A stretch of 64,000 nucleotides of DNA from Eunapius fragilis (lineage: Eukaryota > Porifera > Demospongiae > Spongillida > Spongillidae), in the NCBI GenBank assembly GCA_963681505.1, contig OY811984.1, forward strand, positions 3,172,858 through 3,236,857, in the 5' to 3' direction. The position numbers and the translations under genes are program-made. The stretch's first letter is position 1. Each line of letters begins with the position of its first letter. Below the pieces are notes generated by a model. It had not been told where the DNA came from, made no database searches, and was given only the letters and a program-made list of their open reading frames with translations. Positions 1-12,943 of the stretch are shown in pieces.

Positions 1-1
1 A

Positions 2-589
2 CGTTTGAAGTTAACATACTATGAAAGAAATAAGTGGCACCAAAAGTGGATTACAAATGTCAAAAAGAATGTGACTACAATCTACCATTTCAGTTACAAG
101 TCCAGTGACTCACCTCATGTTATTAGTAATGCAGGTCTTCTGGAAGGCTTAAATCATTACGATGTGTTACACATTCAGCAGGAACTTGGTATAACACTAT
201 TTTTTGTGCAGTTCATTTTACCTGACAGTGTGTATTTTAACAGATCACCCTATGTCAGATGAAATTGATGAATTCCTAACTGCTCCTGTTGTGATTGCAA
301 TTGACAGAGTAAACAAAGAAACGTATAAATGTACTTCAATGGTGGAAGGTAATATATTTCACATTTTTCATCCTGCTGAAATACATCATTTCACTGGTTT
401 TAGACCACAGGTGTATCATTGTATCCTAACTTGGCTAAAATGGCTTGTGACTATTTTTCCATACCTGTACCTGCATCAAGTGCATCAGTTGAACGTATTA
501 TTAGTGCAGGGGTTGATCTTGTTGTTCCAACACACTGTTCACTGCTGGATGAAACCATTCGTTTTGGACATGGGATCATAAAGGTGTGA
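2..589 (+). CDS. hAT-family transposase C-terminal part (3' end, three exons)
   Basis: The gene runs in from the left edge. Exons 1-188, 244-348 and 411-589 join through GT-AG introns of 55 nt (189-243) and 62 nt (349-410). Both introns correct a frame change, and from base 2 the spliced frame is 157 codons including the stop. The last exon reads YPNLAKMACDYFSIPVPASS followed by ASVERIISAG, the C-terminal dimerisation signature of hAT transposases (YP-x-LA, then SSA-x-x-ER-x-x-S-x-G). Upstream, a DEIDEFL stretch fits the usual acidic lead-in to that region. The catalytic core and BED finger would lie outside the window. Because the reading frame is unbroken and intron-split, it may be a recent element or a domesticated ZBED-like host gene. 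The motif and splicing are seen in the sequence; family membership follows from the motif. Confidence 0.72.
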
Positions 590-1084
590 TTTGTCCTACC
601 TTAATTGACGACTTTGATGCAATAGAAGAATCAAATGAGCCACTTGATAAGCTGCTGTCAGCTAACACTCACAAGAACTGACACTATGGACTAAGGGATA
701 TCATGTGACATGTATGAATGTTGATCTGTGTACGAGAATAACACAAACAACTTAACAAGTAGCCTCATCAGCTGACACCAGAGCAACTGACCCCTTGCAT
801 CCTTTTGTAGATGAATGTTGATCCTCTTAATGCACTGCCTTTACAGTAGTTAGCAAGAAACATTAATCCAACCAAGTTTGTCATATTTATGGCTCATCAC
901 ATGTAGTTTGTGAAAGGAGGATAGTAAAGATAAGGATTGGTTTGGGTGGTGTAAAAACAAGGCACTATGAATTTGGTAAGACCACATGCATGCAACGAAA
1001 ACTCTACATTTAGCAGCTAGAGCGGTGTTCATTGCTCGAAAACCACGCCAATGAAGCCGATCCTACATAGGACCCACTACCGTG

Positions 1085-1240
1085 GATTCAGATATCTGAT
1101 CACCGTTACCTTCAGATTCAGATAATGTACTCTAGATCCGTTCGGTAATCAGATCAGATTCAGATACACGCCGGAACTAAACGGATCAGATCAGATTACC
1201 ATGGTCGAATCGAATCTGATCTGATCTGATCTGATCTGTT
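1085..1240. repeat. CAGATT / GATCT short repeat with inverted halves
   Basis: Several copies of CAGATT- and GATCAGATC-type words on the left face a run of GATCT units at 1212-1239. GATCAGATCAGATT near 1185 and AATCTGATCTGATC near 1213 are exact reverse complements about 15 nt apart, so the stretch can fold into a hairpin. It looks like a degenerate pentanucleotide repeat; no terminal repeats or target duplication were found. Confidence 0.5.
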
Positions 1241-1627
1241 AAAGCCTTATGTTACGTTACTGGACTCATGCACTTGGTCTTCATATGAGATACCAGAGGA
1301 ACATGCAGAGTACACGATACATTTATTCAAGCAAATGCCGAATACGTATGGCAATAGAGCGTAAAATTCAAGGCTTTCCCGCACTAGGTTTGTAAGATGA
1401 CAATTAGCGCAGTTACGACCGCACAAACAAACGTTTCTTATCGTTTGTCTCTGAGCATTTCCACTCGGCCATCTAACATCACAGCGTCTCAATAATACCA
1501 TCAACTACATGTAAGTGGTGACTACGCTGCGGTACCCTATATACGTACGTGCATTGGTCTGGGTACGAGATTAGGCTCAAGCGAAATTCTTGTCACAATG
1601 CATGCACAAGACTTCTAAGAGAAATTC

Positions 1628-1633
1628 TTTATT
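1628..1633 (-). promoter_or_regulatory. Candidate polyadenylation signal of the ROCO gene
   Basis: On the minus strand the hexamer AATAAA lies about 165 nt downstream of the TAA stop at 1796-1798. It is the nearest canonical signal I found after the stop. Use of the site is inferred only from motif and distance. Confidence 0.4.
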
Positions 1634-1795
1634 TAAATGTCACAGTATATCCATGTACACAAACAGCATGATTGCATGCTAATGGTCGAGTTTAACACAA
1701 CACCACTTTAAAAAAATTTACGTCCGCTTAAATGTGCATTAGTATACAATCACTAATAAACAGAATAACAGTAACCGCTCTAGTTCAAGAAATAG

Positions 1796-2109
1796 TTATG
1801 AAAATCCAATGTCACATTCTAAGTACTTGGTAGCAAGAGTATCAGCCAATTCATTATTCCCAACAGCTGGTCTTCTCAGGATGTCAATAATATGACTCCA
1901 TGTGTATGGAGTTTTTGAACCTTGCTCACTCCACTTTATGAACACCTGTTCAAATGACTTTTGGGCCGACTCTGCATATCCAGCATTCTGATATTGAATG
2001 CCATCCAGAACATCAGAAGCCATGCCTAACTGCACTCCCACAGCTCTCCACTTTGCAGGGATTACAGCACCAATTTCATTCATAAGATCTGATAGTTGTG
2101 GTCCAACAC
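1796..2109 (-). CDS. ROCO gene last exon: Death domain
   Basis: The acceptor TTTTGCAG ends at 2110, and the exon runs to a TAA stop at 1796-1798 (314 nt). It encodes about 104 residues that read as a Death domain: an N-terminal PQLSDLMNEIG helix, the core KWRAVGVQLGM pattern, a KWSEQG segment, then TWSHIIDILRRP and NELADTL. The W-x-x-x-G-x-x-L and the tW-x-x-I-I-x-I-L-R patterns are the usual Death-domain landmarks. It joins the previous exon in phase 1, completing a glycine codon across the junction. Death domains make homotypic contacts with other Death-domain proteins; the partner here is unknown. Confidence 0.85.
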
Positions 2110-5100
2110 CTGCAAAATACAAGATAAAATGAAACACATCAAAATGCACTACAATGTGATCAGAGATGAATACACGTGGTGTCTTCCTACATATGGACCA
2201 ATTTTTTTGCATTTATCAGGAACCAAGAGAGGTTACCAGTATCATTAAAATAATTAACAGTATACTGTATACATAACTGTATTTTTATAATTAAAGAAAA
2301 GTGAAAATGCATGTAATCACCTGAAATTGTTTCACTGTTGCGAAGCTCAAGTCCTATCAGCTTGGGAAGACGAGGTTCTGCCTTGATCCATTCAGCTATC
2401 ACTACAACCTTCCCATTCAAATCACAAACACCATCCTTTTTTTCCAATAAAGCCTTCCTCAATTTTGACATCTCTGTACAAGGCAGTGAAAGGGGCAATA
2501 CACCCTTATTAAACAGGGTGTTGACCTCACGAGGGTCAATGACAAACTCATCAACGTCAATATAAGGACAACACTGCTTGAAAGTCTTCCGAATGTCCTG
2601 AAGGACAACTAGCTCTTGATACTGTGATCCAGGAAAGGATGCAGCTACATATAGAGAATGAAACTGCTCCACAACATCAACAAGGATGGTTACACCTTCA
2701 TCATTATTCCAGCAGATACCAGTACTCCAGACAATGCACTGACGATTAAGTCTCCTGAGCTCTGGATTACACAAGACATCAGCATTCCTGCAGCGATTCG
2801 TCAGAGTGAGTATTAGACCATGAAGAAAGCGATTATGGAAGAACTGGTGTTCCTCATTGGTGCGCATCAGCCAACCAAAGCTTCCCTTTGTATTAAAATA
2901 AGCAGGATCAAAGCTAGCAGGTCTGCCTACATTAATCAAAGATGGAAAGAAGAGGGAATAGCAACTACCAGCACTATCTTTGGTCAAATCAATTGAGGCT
3001 TGAGAAGTGTCTACAATTCTGAAAGTGCTGTCAACTATGAGACATAATTTGAGTTGGGATAGAAACTCAACCAGCATGTGAACATCAAGATCTGGAAAGC
3101 ATTTTGTAATGCGAGATATTGGGACTAGCCCAATATTGCTGGCTAGGTCACGGTATTGCTCAAACCCTTTAGGAGCAAACAACACACCTGCAACTCTCTC
3201 TAGCAACATATTCTTCTGCACCACTACCCAACTCTCGTCAACATTACGCCTGTTTTGAATAAATAGAATAAGACCTTTGGCAGATAAGATTTCAAGAATT
3301 GACACCATCTTGGAGGTTTCCGTGGGTAGGACATTGGTCTCATCTTCCTGAAGCTTAGACTGCAGGTATGAGATGGTTAGGACTTGCTGAGAAGGTACCA
3401 TCTGTTGTAGAAAGGCATACAGGATATGACAATCAGTAGAGATGACTGGACATTGCTGGACCACAATGTCATTTGATCCCCTCAGTTGATCTATGAATCT
3501 TTTCATATTGTCACTGAAACGGGCTCTGGCATCCAAGGCAATGAAACCTGTAAAGTGCTGATTTTTAAAAATGGTTTTTGCAAGATCTTCAATGGCATTA
3601 GTACGGCTTAGGAGATCTTCTTTATTCACTTTGTCAGCATGGGTACCCACCACTATCACCTCTGATGGATGTGGACATTCTGAACACACATTAGATATCA
3701 TTGTGGACCAGTAGTAGAGCTGTTTGTTGATTTCTTTTTGAGAACATCTGATGTCCACTAGTGAAAGGAATATGGCAGGACTGCTAAGTGAGATGGACTC
3801 CATACAAGCACAGTGACTGGTGTAGTACTCAGGCTGACCAGCCAGGTCATAGAGGACCATATTGCCACGTGGACTCTGAATGTTGTATGGAATGATGCCT
3901 GCTGTCAGTGGTTTGGGTGGTTCAACAGCTCTGAAATAGTTCTGAAAAGAATTGCTAAATCACCAAAGTGGAATGCTCATACCACATTAAATTATTCTTT
4001 GACATACTTTTTGAATCGACTGCCTGAATAAAAACAACACTTTCATCCTTCACTATTGATGTATTTATGTTGGCATACCAAATAACCTACCTGCACTGCT
4101 TCACACGTTTATCTTCTGTATGATTTTGAAAATAATACAATCAACGTATGAGATTAACTAAACTCTAAGAAGTCTTAGGAAAAGTACTTGTAATAAAGCA
4201 ACTGTAATAGAAAACAGAAACTGCAACATCTAATGTACATAAATGAATACGACAGTCATGATAATGAAAAAGAAAGAAACAACAAAACAGAGTAAGGTTT
4301 GAAACTGGTTGTGTCGGTGCAACAGTTAATCTTAATCATGCTTTAATTTACAAGTTGTTTTTTTTTTTAACGAACAAACTGAAATAACCATATGGTCATT
4401 ATTATTACTGAACTACTAGGTTTCAAGCCTTACCACAAAGATAAAAAGAAGGCAATTAGCCATGTACGTGCCAAAATACTAATTTTAATATGTGAACCAT
4501 ATACATGAAGTTTTATCATTTTGCACCATTCTATGACATCCGTAAAGTCACCACAACTCACCTTTAATAGATCCATTGTTGATCCAACTTCGTCATTGCA
4601 GTCATAAATACGCATTACTGCCTGTGCAAGGAAAAATGATGATCTGAAGTGAGCAGAAGTGCCTCACAGAACCAGCTGGCATTTTTGATACTAGTGACAC
4701 AATTCAGAGTGCAGAACTATTCATTGTATTAAGATACTTTGTTATATTCCAAAATTAATGAAGGAACGTACCGGTGATTAATTATATGTACAATGAAACG
4801 ACATAATACAATGTACAATGTCATAGTGCACAGAATGAACACACAGAGACATGTACATTACAGTTATCATCTGTGGTAGAGTTAATCTGCACTGTGGGCA
4901 CCAGTATGGGACCTTTTGTGTCTTCGAGCACAACTGCTATTTACAAAGATGGCAATTCTCTTATAATTGAATAGAGGGAAGCAAACTACTACTGTTCAAT
5001 ACTTATTCATACGTACACTGTAGTTTCATGTTCTGCTGTTATGTCAAGCATTTAAAAATGCTTAATAACATTCCAATTATTGCCCAGTACAGTAATCAAC

Positions 5101-7219
5101 ATTTCTAAATGTAGTACTTGTCTATTCAGTGTGCATGCAGACTTTAGTAGATTACAATAGTTACATGTACATGTGGGCCATGACATACCAACCAGTAGGG
5201 AAGGAGAGGAGAACCAAATAAGGAGGATTAAAAGGGAGTGGGGAGAGGATTGTGATATGAGGAGGTTCCTCTAGAAAGCACAGATGTGTGTGTGCTGTAA
5301 TTTGACATTTTTAAATGGTAAGGCAGTCAAAAATCATGAAATACACCATAACATGTAAGTTTCTCCATGCAGTTCAAGCCTTGATTTAGTTTAGAGTGAG
5401 GAAGAGTGCATGTTAAATGTATATGTGCCTCATGAACATTTGTAATAAATTACATTACACGAGCATGTGTACCCGTGTGTGCATGCATTAGTTTTGTGTG
5501 TGTGCACGTGTATGAAGTACCCAGAGCTCTATGTGATGTGAGATGTACACGTATGGTGGCCTCCTCCTTTCAGGGGTTTGTTGAAATGAGAGGAAAAAGG
5601 ACCTAGTATTACATTTGTATGTCAGAGATTTACCACATGCAGAGTGTACTGGAAGCTAAATTCCTCTGATCAGTATTGTGTAGAATGAAGAGGGTTGTGT
5701 TCTATCCCATTCAATGGGGTCATTTGTGGCCCTTTCTAGTCTTTTGTGCAAGTAATACCAAACATCAAATAAGTCAGTACAAATGGGATAGTCTGAACTT
5801 TTGATAACATGTCTTGAGTTTGTTCTTAAGGACTTGGATAATGGAACAAAAATACATCTACAGTTCCATTGCAGGCATCACAGCCTGGAAGTACAAATAT
5901 GGGTCACAGTACAATCTCAACAGCAGAAGCTTTTCAGCACAATGCTTCCACCCATGACACCAAGATGCATTAATGGTGTTTGAAGAGTAAACCACACTAG
6001 TACAACTCAGTAAGTATGTCAAACTTTTATGTGTTCATTTGTGTGTGTTAAAACTGAATAAGGCCTACATAAATATATGGGACAGTTTCCAAGAAAATGG
6101 CCATTTGATAAAAAAGTTTATAAAAATGCATTACGTTTGAAACACTATAACGTCCCAACGATTAACGCTATCGACATAATATTTTCACCACTTCATACTA
6201 CACCATTTCTCTACTCTGTATTTTGTAGCCTTGCACTATATCCGTGCCAACGTTCCAATGTGCGTTACTCCCTGGGGTTCAAAATCACCATATCTTCATG
6301 CAGGAGCGTTCTTCACATTCGGTACATTGGTAGAGGAGTCCTGTAGCTATTGATTTGTACTGTCGGTTAATTTTTACTCTATCAGTTACAGAGATCCAGC
6401 TGTGCAAAGGTAATGCACATTTCCCGGTCGATTCGCGCCATTATTGCATTCAACCTGTCACCCAATCCAACAATGACTTTTGATAACTTCCGTGTCCCAC
6501 CCATTCTCCACCTATTCTCTCACTTAAAGTAGCTTTGGTCGATGCGGGTAAAAATAGCAAGAGTTATCACTTCGTAATACAATCGTACCAAGTAACGAGT
6601 GGATGCAGTAATCTTACCACTTAGTTCCCGCGTCGCGGGAAGCAGTATGCATCACGGCGCGCATAAGGATTTTCTATATGCACACTTGCAATCACCCTTT
6701 GTACCGCTCAGCAGAAGAAGTTGGCATATAATGACGCCTTCCTTTTTTGTTTTTGCCATAATCTTTGCTATAAACTTCATTATGTCAAATAGGAAGCTAT
6801 AGTAGACACCTCTTAATAGAATAGGATGATTTGAATGCATACATGTAGCTGGAATATTTAGTGTGTTATATTGCAAGTATTATGTACAGTCACAAGGCAA
6901 CTTGACATGCATGGAGAGTAGATGCCAATCACATGCAACAATACAGAGACACACAGATGTTCAATGGACTGCATGTGGATTTGACAGAGAACAGGTGCAG
7001 AGGTGACCTTACAGGTGAAGCGTATTGTTTGACAAGTGCACAAGGGCGCAATAAAGCTCAAAGTCATTGCAAGTGGTATGAATCACAGAAATGATGACGA
7101 GAAGTTAGGCAATAAATAGAAGCTTCCTTACATTTGGCCACTGACGAGAGGTGGGCATAAATGGTTTAAACATTTTGATTTGATCTGTAATTTCTTGGCA
7201 CATTGTATTACAGCATGCA

Positions 7220-7260
<41 letters not shown>

Positions 7261-8864
7261 ACAAATCACAACACATGTAAAGACGATGATTCTATGGAGA
7301 AGAGGACACAACATCCTCCCAATTAAAAAAATAAAAACGATGTATGGAATGCTTCATATTGCTACATGAAATGGAGGGAGGGAGAGAGCGATGGAGTATT
7401 TGCATGAAGGCACATTGCCATTAGAGACCAAACTCATTGCAAGTAATACAAAAGCTGAGTGGATGTAGCAGACCTCAGTGATTTGGCAAGGCATTAACCA
7501 AATAGGAAAATGCATAGCCCTTCAAAGGTACACTAGGTGCAATGACAAGCACCTCTGAGCAGAGTAGTCATGTGCAAAAAAGGCCTCGCATTGCATACAG
7601 AGGACCAGCTGTACAAGAATGTCACATTAAAGTACCAAAAATGAAGAACTCACACATATGTAAGGAGTTCAATGAAACAGAGTGCAAGTGCAATGTGAAT
7701 CATGTAATTTTCATCTGCATAACCTGGTATGTGTGTGTGCATGTGAGTGCATGTGTGTGTGCATGTGTGTGTGCATATGTGTGTGCATGTGTGTGTGTGC
7801 ATGTGTGTGCATGTGTGTGTGCATGTGTGTGTGCATATGTGTGTGCATGTGTGTGTGTGCATGTGTGTGCATATGTGTGTGCATGTGTGTGTGTGCATGT
7901 GAGTGCATGTGTGTGTGCATGTGTGTGTGCATATGTGTGTGCATGTGTGTGTGGGCATGTGTGTGCATGTGTGTGTGCATGTGTGTACACACTAGTATGC
8001 CAAATGTGTGTATGGGTCAATGCCACTGTGTACAACACAAGTTCAAGTGAGAACCAAGATGAATGTGCTATGTGTGAGCTAAAAACTATGAAGTTTAGTC
8101 ACTAAGTGTGCATGGTCGATATGAAGATGAGGTTCAACTAATCATGACACACTGAGAAGATACAGACCAGTGGTCTTATAAGCTTGTCCATGCACTAGAA
8201 TGCATGTACTGATACACAGTGAAAGACAAGAAATAGGGAAGTGTTGTTAAACACCTCCACTGACTGATGTGAGTGTGTAGAAGCATACAGCCTTCGTTGT
8301 GGTACTCTTTGTCACATGCATGTGGTGTGTGTATGCAAGTGTACAATGGTGCATGTACATACATCCTATATGAGACACAGCATAGATTGCTACAGTCACA
8401 TGTATGTATGTATGTATGTATGTATGTATGTATGTATGTATGTATGTATGTATGTATGTATGTATGTATGTACATGTATGTATGTATGCATGTATGTACA
8501 TGTATGTATGTATGTATGTATGTATGTATGTATGTATGTATGTATGTATGTATGTATGTATGTATGTATGTATGTACATGTATGTACATGTATGTACATG
8601 TATGTATGTATGTATGTATGTATGTACATGTATGTATGTATGCATGTATGTACATGTATGTATGTATGTATGTATGTATGTATGTATGTATGTATGTATG
8701 TATGTATGTACATGTATGTACATGTATGTACATGTATGTATGTATGTATGTATGTATGTATGTATGTATGTATGTATGTATGTATGTATGTATGTATGTA
8801 TGTATGTATGTATGTATGTATGTATGTATGCATGTATGTATGTATGCATGTATGTATGTATGTA

Positions 8865-8903
<39 letters not shown>

Positions 8904-10875
8904 ATTCATACATAGCAAGCAGGCAGTCATCTGTCAGGTGTGCATTCGTGCTTACAATGTCTAGGTATTACCTCACACATAGCATGTGGATTGCACTCAT
9001 CCTGGCTCACATACGCTTGCATACTACATGTATGTACTTGTCCACACATTTGTGTAACACACACACACACATACACACACATGTACACACCCACATACAC
9101 ACACACACATGTACACACCCACATACACACACACACACAAGTACAGTACATGTACAGCTGTACCACATTCACAAAGGACAGACATTGCATGTATGCATAT
9201 GTTCATTCGTTATAGAGAGTGCTTACACATGTGTAGTGTACTGCACATTCATGTGTTGCACACTAGAATACAACGTTGGATCCTGTATCGATTCATAGAC
9301 ATATGTGCACAAGGATGGAGGGAAGAATGATGGGAGGGTGGGGGGGAGGAGGGAGGGTGGGAGGGAGGAGGGAGGGTGGGAGGGAGGAGGGAGGGTGGGA
9401 GGGAGGAGGGAGGGTGGGGGGGAGGAGGGAGGGTGGGAGGGAGGAGGGAGGGTGGGAGGGAGAAGGGAGGGTGGGGGGGAGGAGGGAGGGTGGGAGGGAG
9501 GAGGGAGGGTGGGAGGGAGTAAGGGAGGGAGGGGAAAATGAAGAGCGGGAGGGATGGAGGAAAGAAGAGAGGGAGGGTCAGAGGGAAAAAGGAACAGAAA
9601 ACGGAGGGAGAGAGGGTGGGTGGGAGGGATGGAAGAAGGTAGAATATTTGCACAAAGACACATTGTTACACACTGGGAAATTGACTAAACTCATAGGGAG
9701 GGAGGGAGAGAGGGAGGGAGGGAGGGAGGGAGGGAGGGAGAGAGGGAGGGAGGAGGGAGGGAGGGAGGGAGGGAGGGAGGGAAGAATGAAGGGAGAGAGA
9801 GGGAGGGACGGAGGAAAGAAAAGAGGGAGGGAGAGAGGTAGGAAGGAACAGAAGAGGGATGGAGGGAAGGAAGAAGGAATATTTACATGAAGACACATTG
9901 CTACACGCTGGCAAATAGCCCTTCAAAGGTACACTAGGTGCAATGACAAGCACCTCTGAGCAGTGTAGTCATGTGCAAAAAAGGCCTCGCATTGCATACA
10001 GACGACTAACTGTACAAGAATGTCACATTAAAGTAGGAAAAATGAAGAACCCACACACATGTAAGGAGTTCAATGAAACAGAGTGCAAGTGCAATGTGAA
10101 TCATGTAATTATCATCTGCATAACCTGGTATGTGTGTGTGCATGTGTGTGTGCATGTGTGTGTGCATGCATCATGTGTGTGTGTGCATGTGTGTACACAT
10201 GATGCACGCACACACACATGCCAAATGTGTGATGGGTCAATGCCACTGTGTATAACACAAGTTCAAGTGAGAACCAAGATGAATGTATATCCATGTGCTA
10301 TGTGTGAGCTAAAAACTATAAAGTTTAGTCACTAAGTGTGCATGGCCGGTATGAAGATGAGCTTCAATTAATACATGACACACTGAGAGGATACAGATCA
10401 GTGGTCTCATAAGCTTTTCCATGCACTAGAATGCATGTACTGATACACAGTGAAAGACACTGCATATATGCATATGTGTATCATTAATTGAGAATGAGTA
10501 CTACAACATGTTTACATGTACTGCATTTACATGACGTGTTGCACACAAAGAATGCATTGTTAGATTTAGAAATGGTTCATGTACACATGGATATTCTTGA
10601 ATGAGAGTCAAAACTTGTAAATGGTTTGAGCTGAAACTTTTTGGAGCAGAAGTGGAGGACGTAGAAATACGAACTATAAGAGAAGAGTTATGCCAAATAG
10701 GGAAGTGTTGTTAAACACCTCCACTGACTATAGAAAGGGTGATGTGAGTGTGTAGAAGCATACAGCCTTCGTTGTGTTACTCTTTGTCACATGCATGTGG
10801 TGTGTGTATGCAAGTGTACAATGGTGCATGTACATACATCCTATATGAGACAGCATAGATTGCTACAGTCACATG

Positions 10876-10948
<73 letters not shown>

Positions 10949-12895
10949 GTGTATGTGTGTGTGTGTGTGTGTGTGTCCATTCATACATAGCAAGCAGGCA
11001 GTCATATGTCAGGTGTGCATTCGTGCTTACAATGTACCACATTCACAATGGGACAGAATTGCATGTATGCATATGTTCAATCGTTATAGAGAGTGCTTAC
11101 ACATGTGTAGTGTACTGCACATCCATGTGTTGCACACTAGAATACAACGTTGGATCCTGTCTCGATTCATGGACATATGTGCACAAGGATGGAGGGAAGA
11201 ATGATGGGAGGGAGGGAGGGAGGGAGGGAGGGAGGGAGGGAGGGAGGGAGGGAGGGAGGGAGGAAGGGAGGAGGTAGGGAGGGAAGAATGAAGGGAGGGA
11301 GAGGGAGGGACGGATGAAGGAAGAGAGGGAGGGAGAGAGGGAGGAACAGAAGAGGGATGGAGGGAGGGTGGGTGGGAGGGAAGGAAGAAGGAATATTTAC
11401 ATGAAGACACACTGTTACACACTGGCAAATAGAGACTAAACTTATTGCCAGTAGTACAAAAGCTTGAGTGGATGTAGCATGAAATTTGGCAAGACCCTAG
11501 CCAAAAAGGAAACCTATATTACATGCCAGCCCTAGAAGTGAATGATATTTTGAGTACAAGAAACCTAAAGCCTTTTAGTGTTGTGCTATTCTCATGTGTA
11601 ACAGTGAGTATATGTATAAGTGTGTATGCTTGTCAGTATTTGTATGTGTGCAATGCAATGGGGACATGATACATGCATCGTCCTATAAAGGTACACAGTA
11701 TGCTATTACATGCACCCATGTACAGTGCATTCATGTCAAAGAAGGCCTCTAAGTTGTGTACAGAGCTGTATAGGAGTTTCATATTAAGAAAGAAAAACTA
11801 AACAACACATAATGAGTTCAATGAAACAGAGTGCTTGTGCATTTGCAATGTGAATCATAACAGTTCTTATCATGTATAACTTGTGTGTGTGTGTGAGTGT
11901 GTGCAAACATACATAATGGGTCAATGCCAGTTTGCATACACAACTACAAGTGAGAACCAAGATGAACGTATATCCATGTGCGATGTGTAAGCTAAAACTG
12001 CATGTATAAGGGTTAGTTGGATGGTGTGTGGGACCTGAGTAACAATTACAGGTGCATAATGTTGAGTGTACATTCTTGGACTGTGTGTGAGCTGAAATCT
12101 TTTTAAACAGTATGTGAAGGCGTAGAAATAAGAGCTAAGTGTGTGTAGAAACATACACATTCTTTGTAATATGTGTGTGGTGTGTTTATGCAAGTGTACA
12201 TATACGTCCCATCCAATTGAGGCAAAATGTATAATGTAGTTATGAAGCATAAGCTGCATGTCAATTACATGTGCACACAGAGGTCAGAACATGAGGCAAA
12301 TCATGAGTTGTGTATGTGTGTGTGTACAACACTGTTAGACAGGCTTATTGTTGGCAACATGTAAACAATGTGTGTCTGTGCTTGTACAATATGCAACACG
12401 ATGGTATGGAGGTTCATTTTACATAACAACACAGGTGTGCGCACAAGTACATAGTATGTGAGCCAGAAGGAGTGCAATCCACATGATATGTGTGAGGTAA
12501 TACCCTGGATTTTGCAAGCATGATGCATGTACAGATAATGCATTCAAAAGGCATGTACATGTATGTTCCATTGTTAATAGAAAGTGCTTTGTTTTTACTA
12601 ATACATGTAAGTGAACTGTACATGAGTGTATGTGTTGCACACTAGAATAGGTCCCTAGATTGTGTACAGTTTCATTCACACGATGTGTGCACATGCCATA
12701 AGAGTGTGAGAGTCAGCATGTGACATGTTCTTGGACTGTGTGTGTGAGCTAGCTGAAAGTAGGGACAAAGTGCAAAATTCAGTAGGGTTAAATTCCAAAT
12801 AGGAAAGCATTATTACACACCTTCAATGACCATAAAAAAGGTGATGTGCATGAGTGCATAGGAACATTACAACCCCAATAGCGCTGTTCTTTGTC

Positions 12896-12943
<48 letters not shown>

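Larger units (their letters stand above)
590..1795. other. Intergenic stretch between the hAT-like gene and the ROCO gene
   Basis: No convincing coding region on either strand. It contains the GATCT-type repeat at 1085-1240 and the likely 3' untranslated region of the minus-strand ROCO gene between about 1620 and 1795. The hAT-like gene and the ROCO gene converge on this stretch. Confidence 0.5.

Noticed and set aside
7542-9300. Long frames rich in Cys-Val, His-Thr or Tyr-Ile repeats
   Set aside because: Direct translations of GT, TATG and GTGTGCAT microsatellites, open in several frames on both strands.
9223-9953. Long Pro/Leu/Ser or Gly/Glu/Arg frames
   Set aside because: Translations of the GGGA/CCCT arrays with no unique flanking coding sequence.
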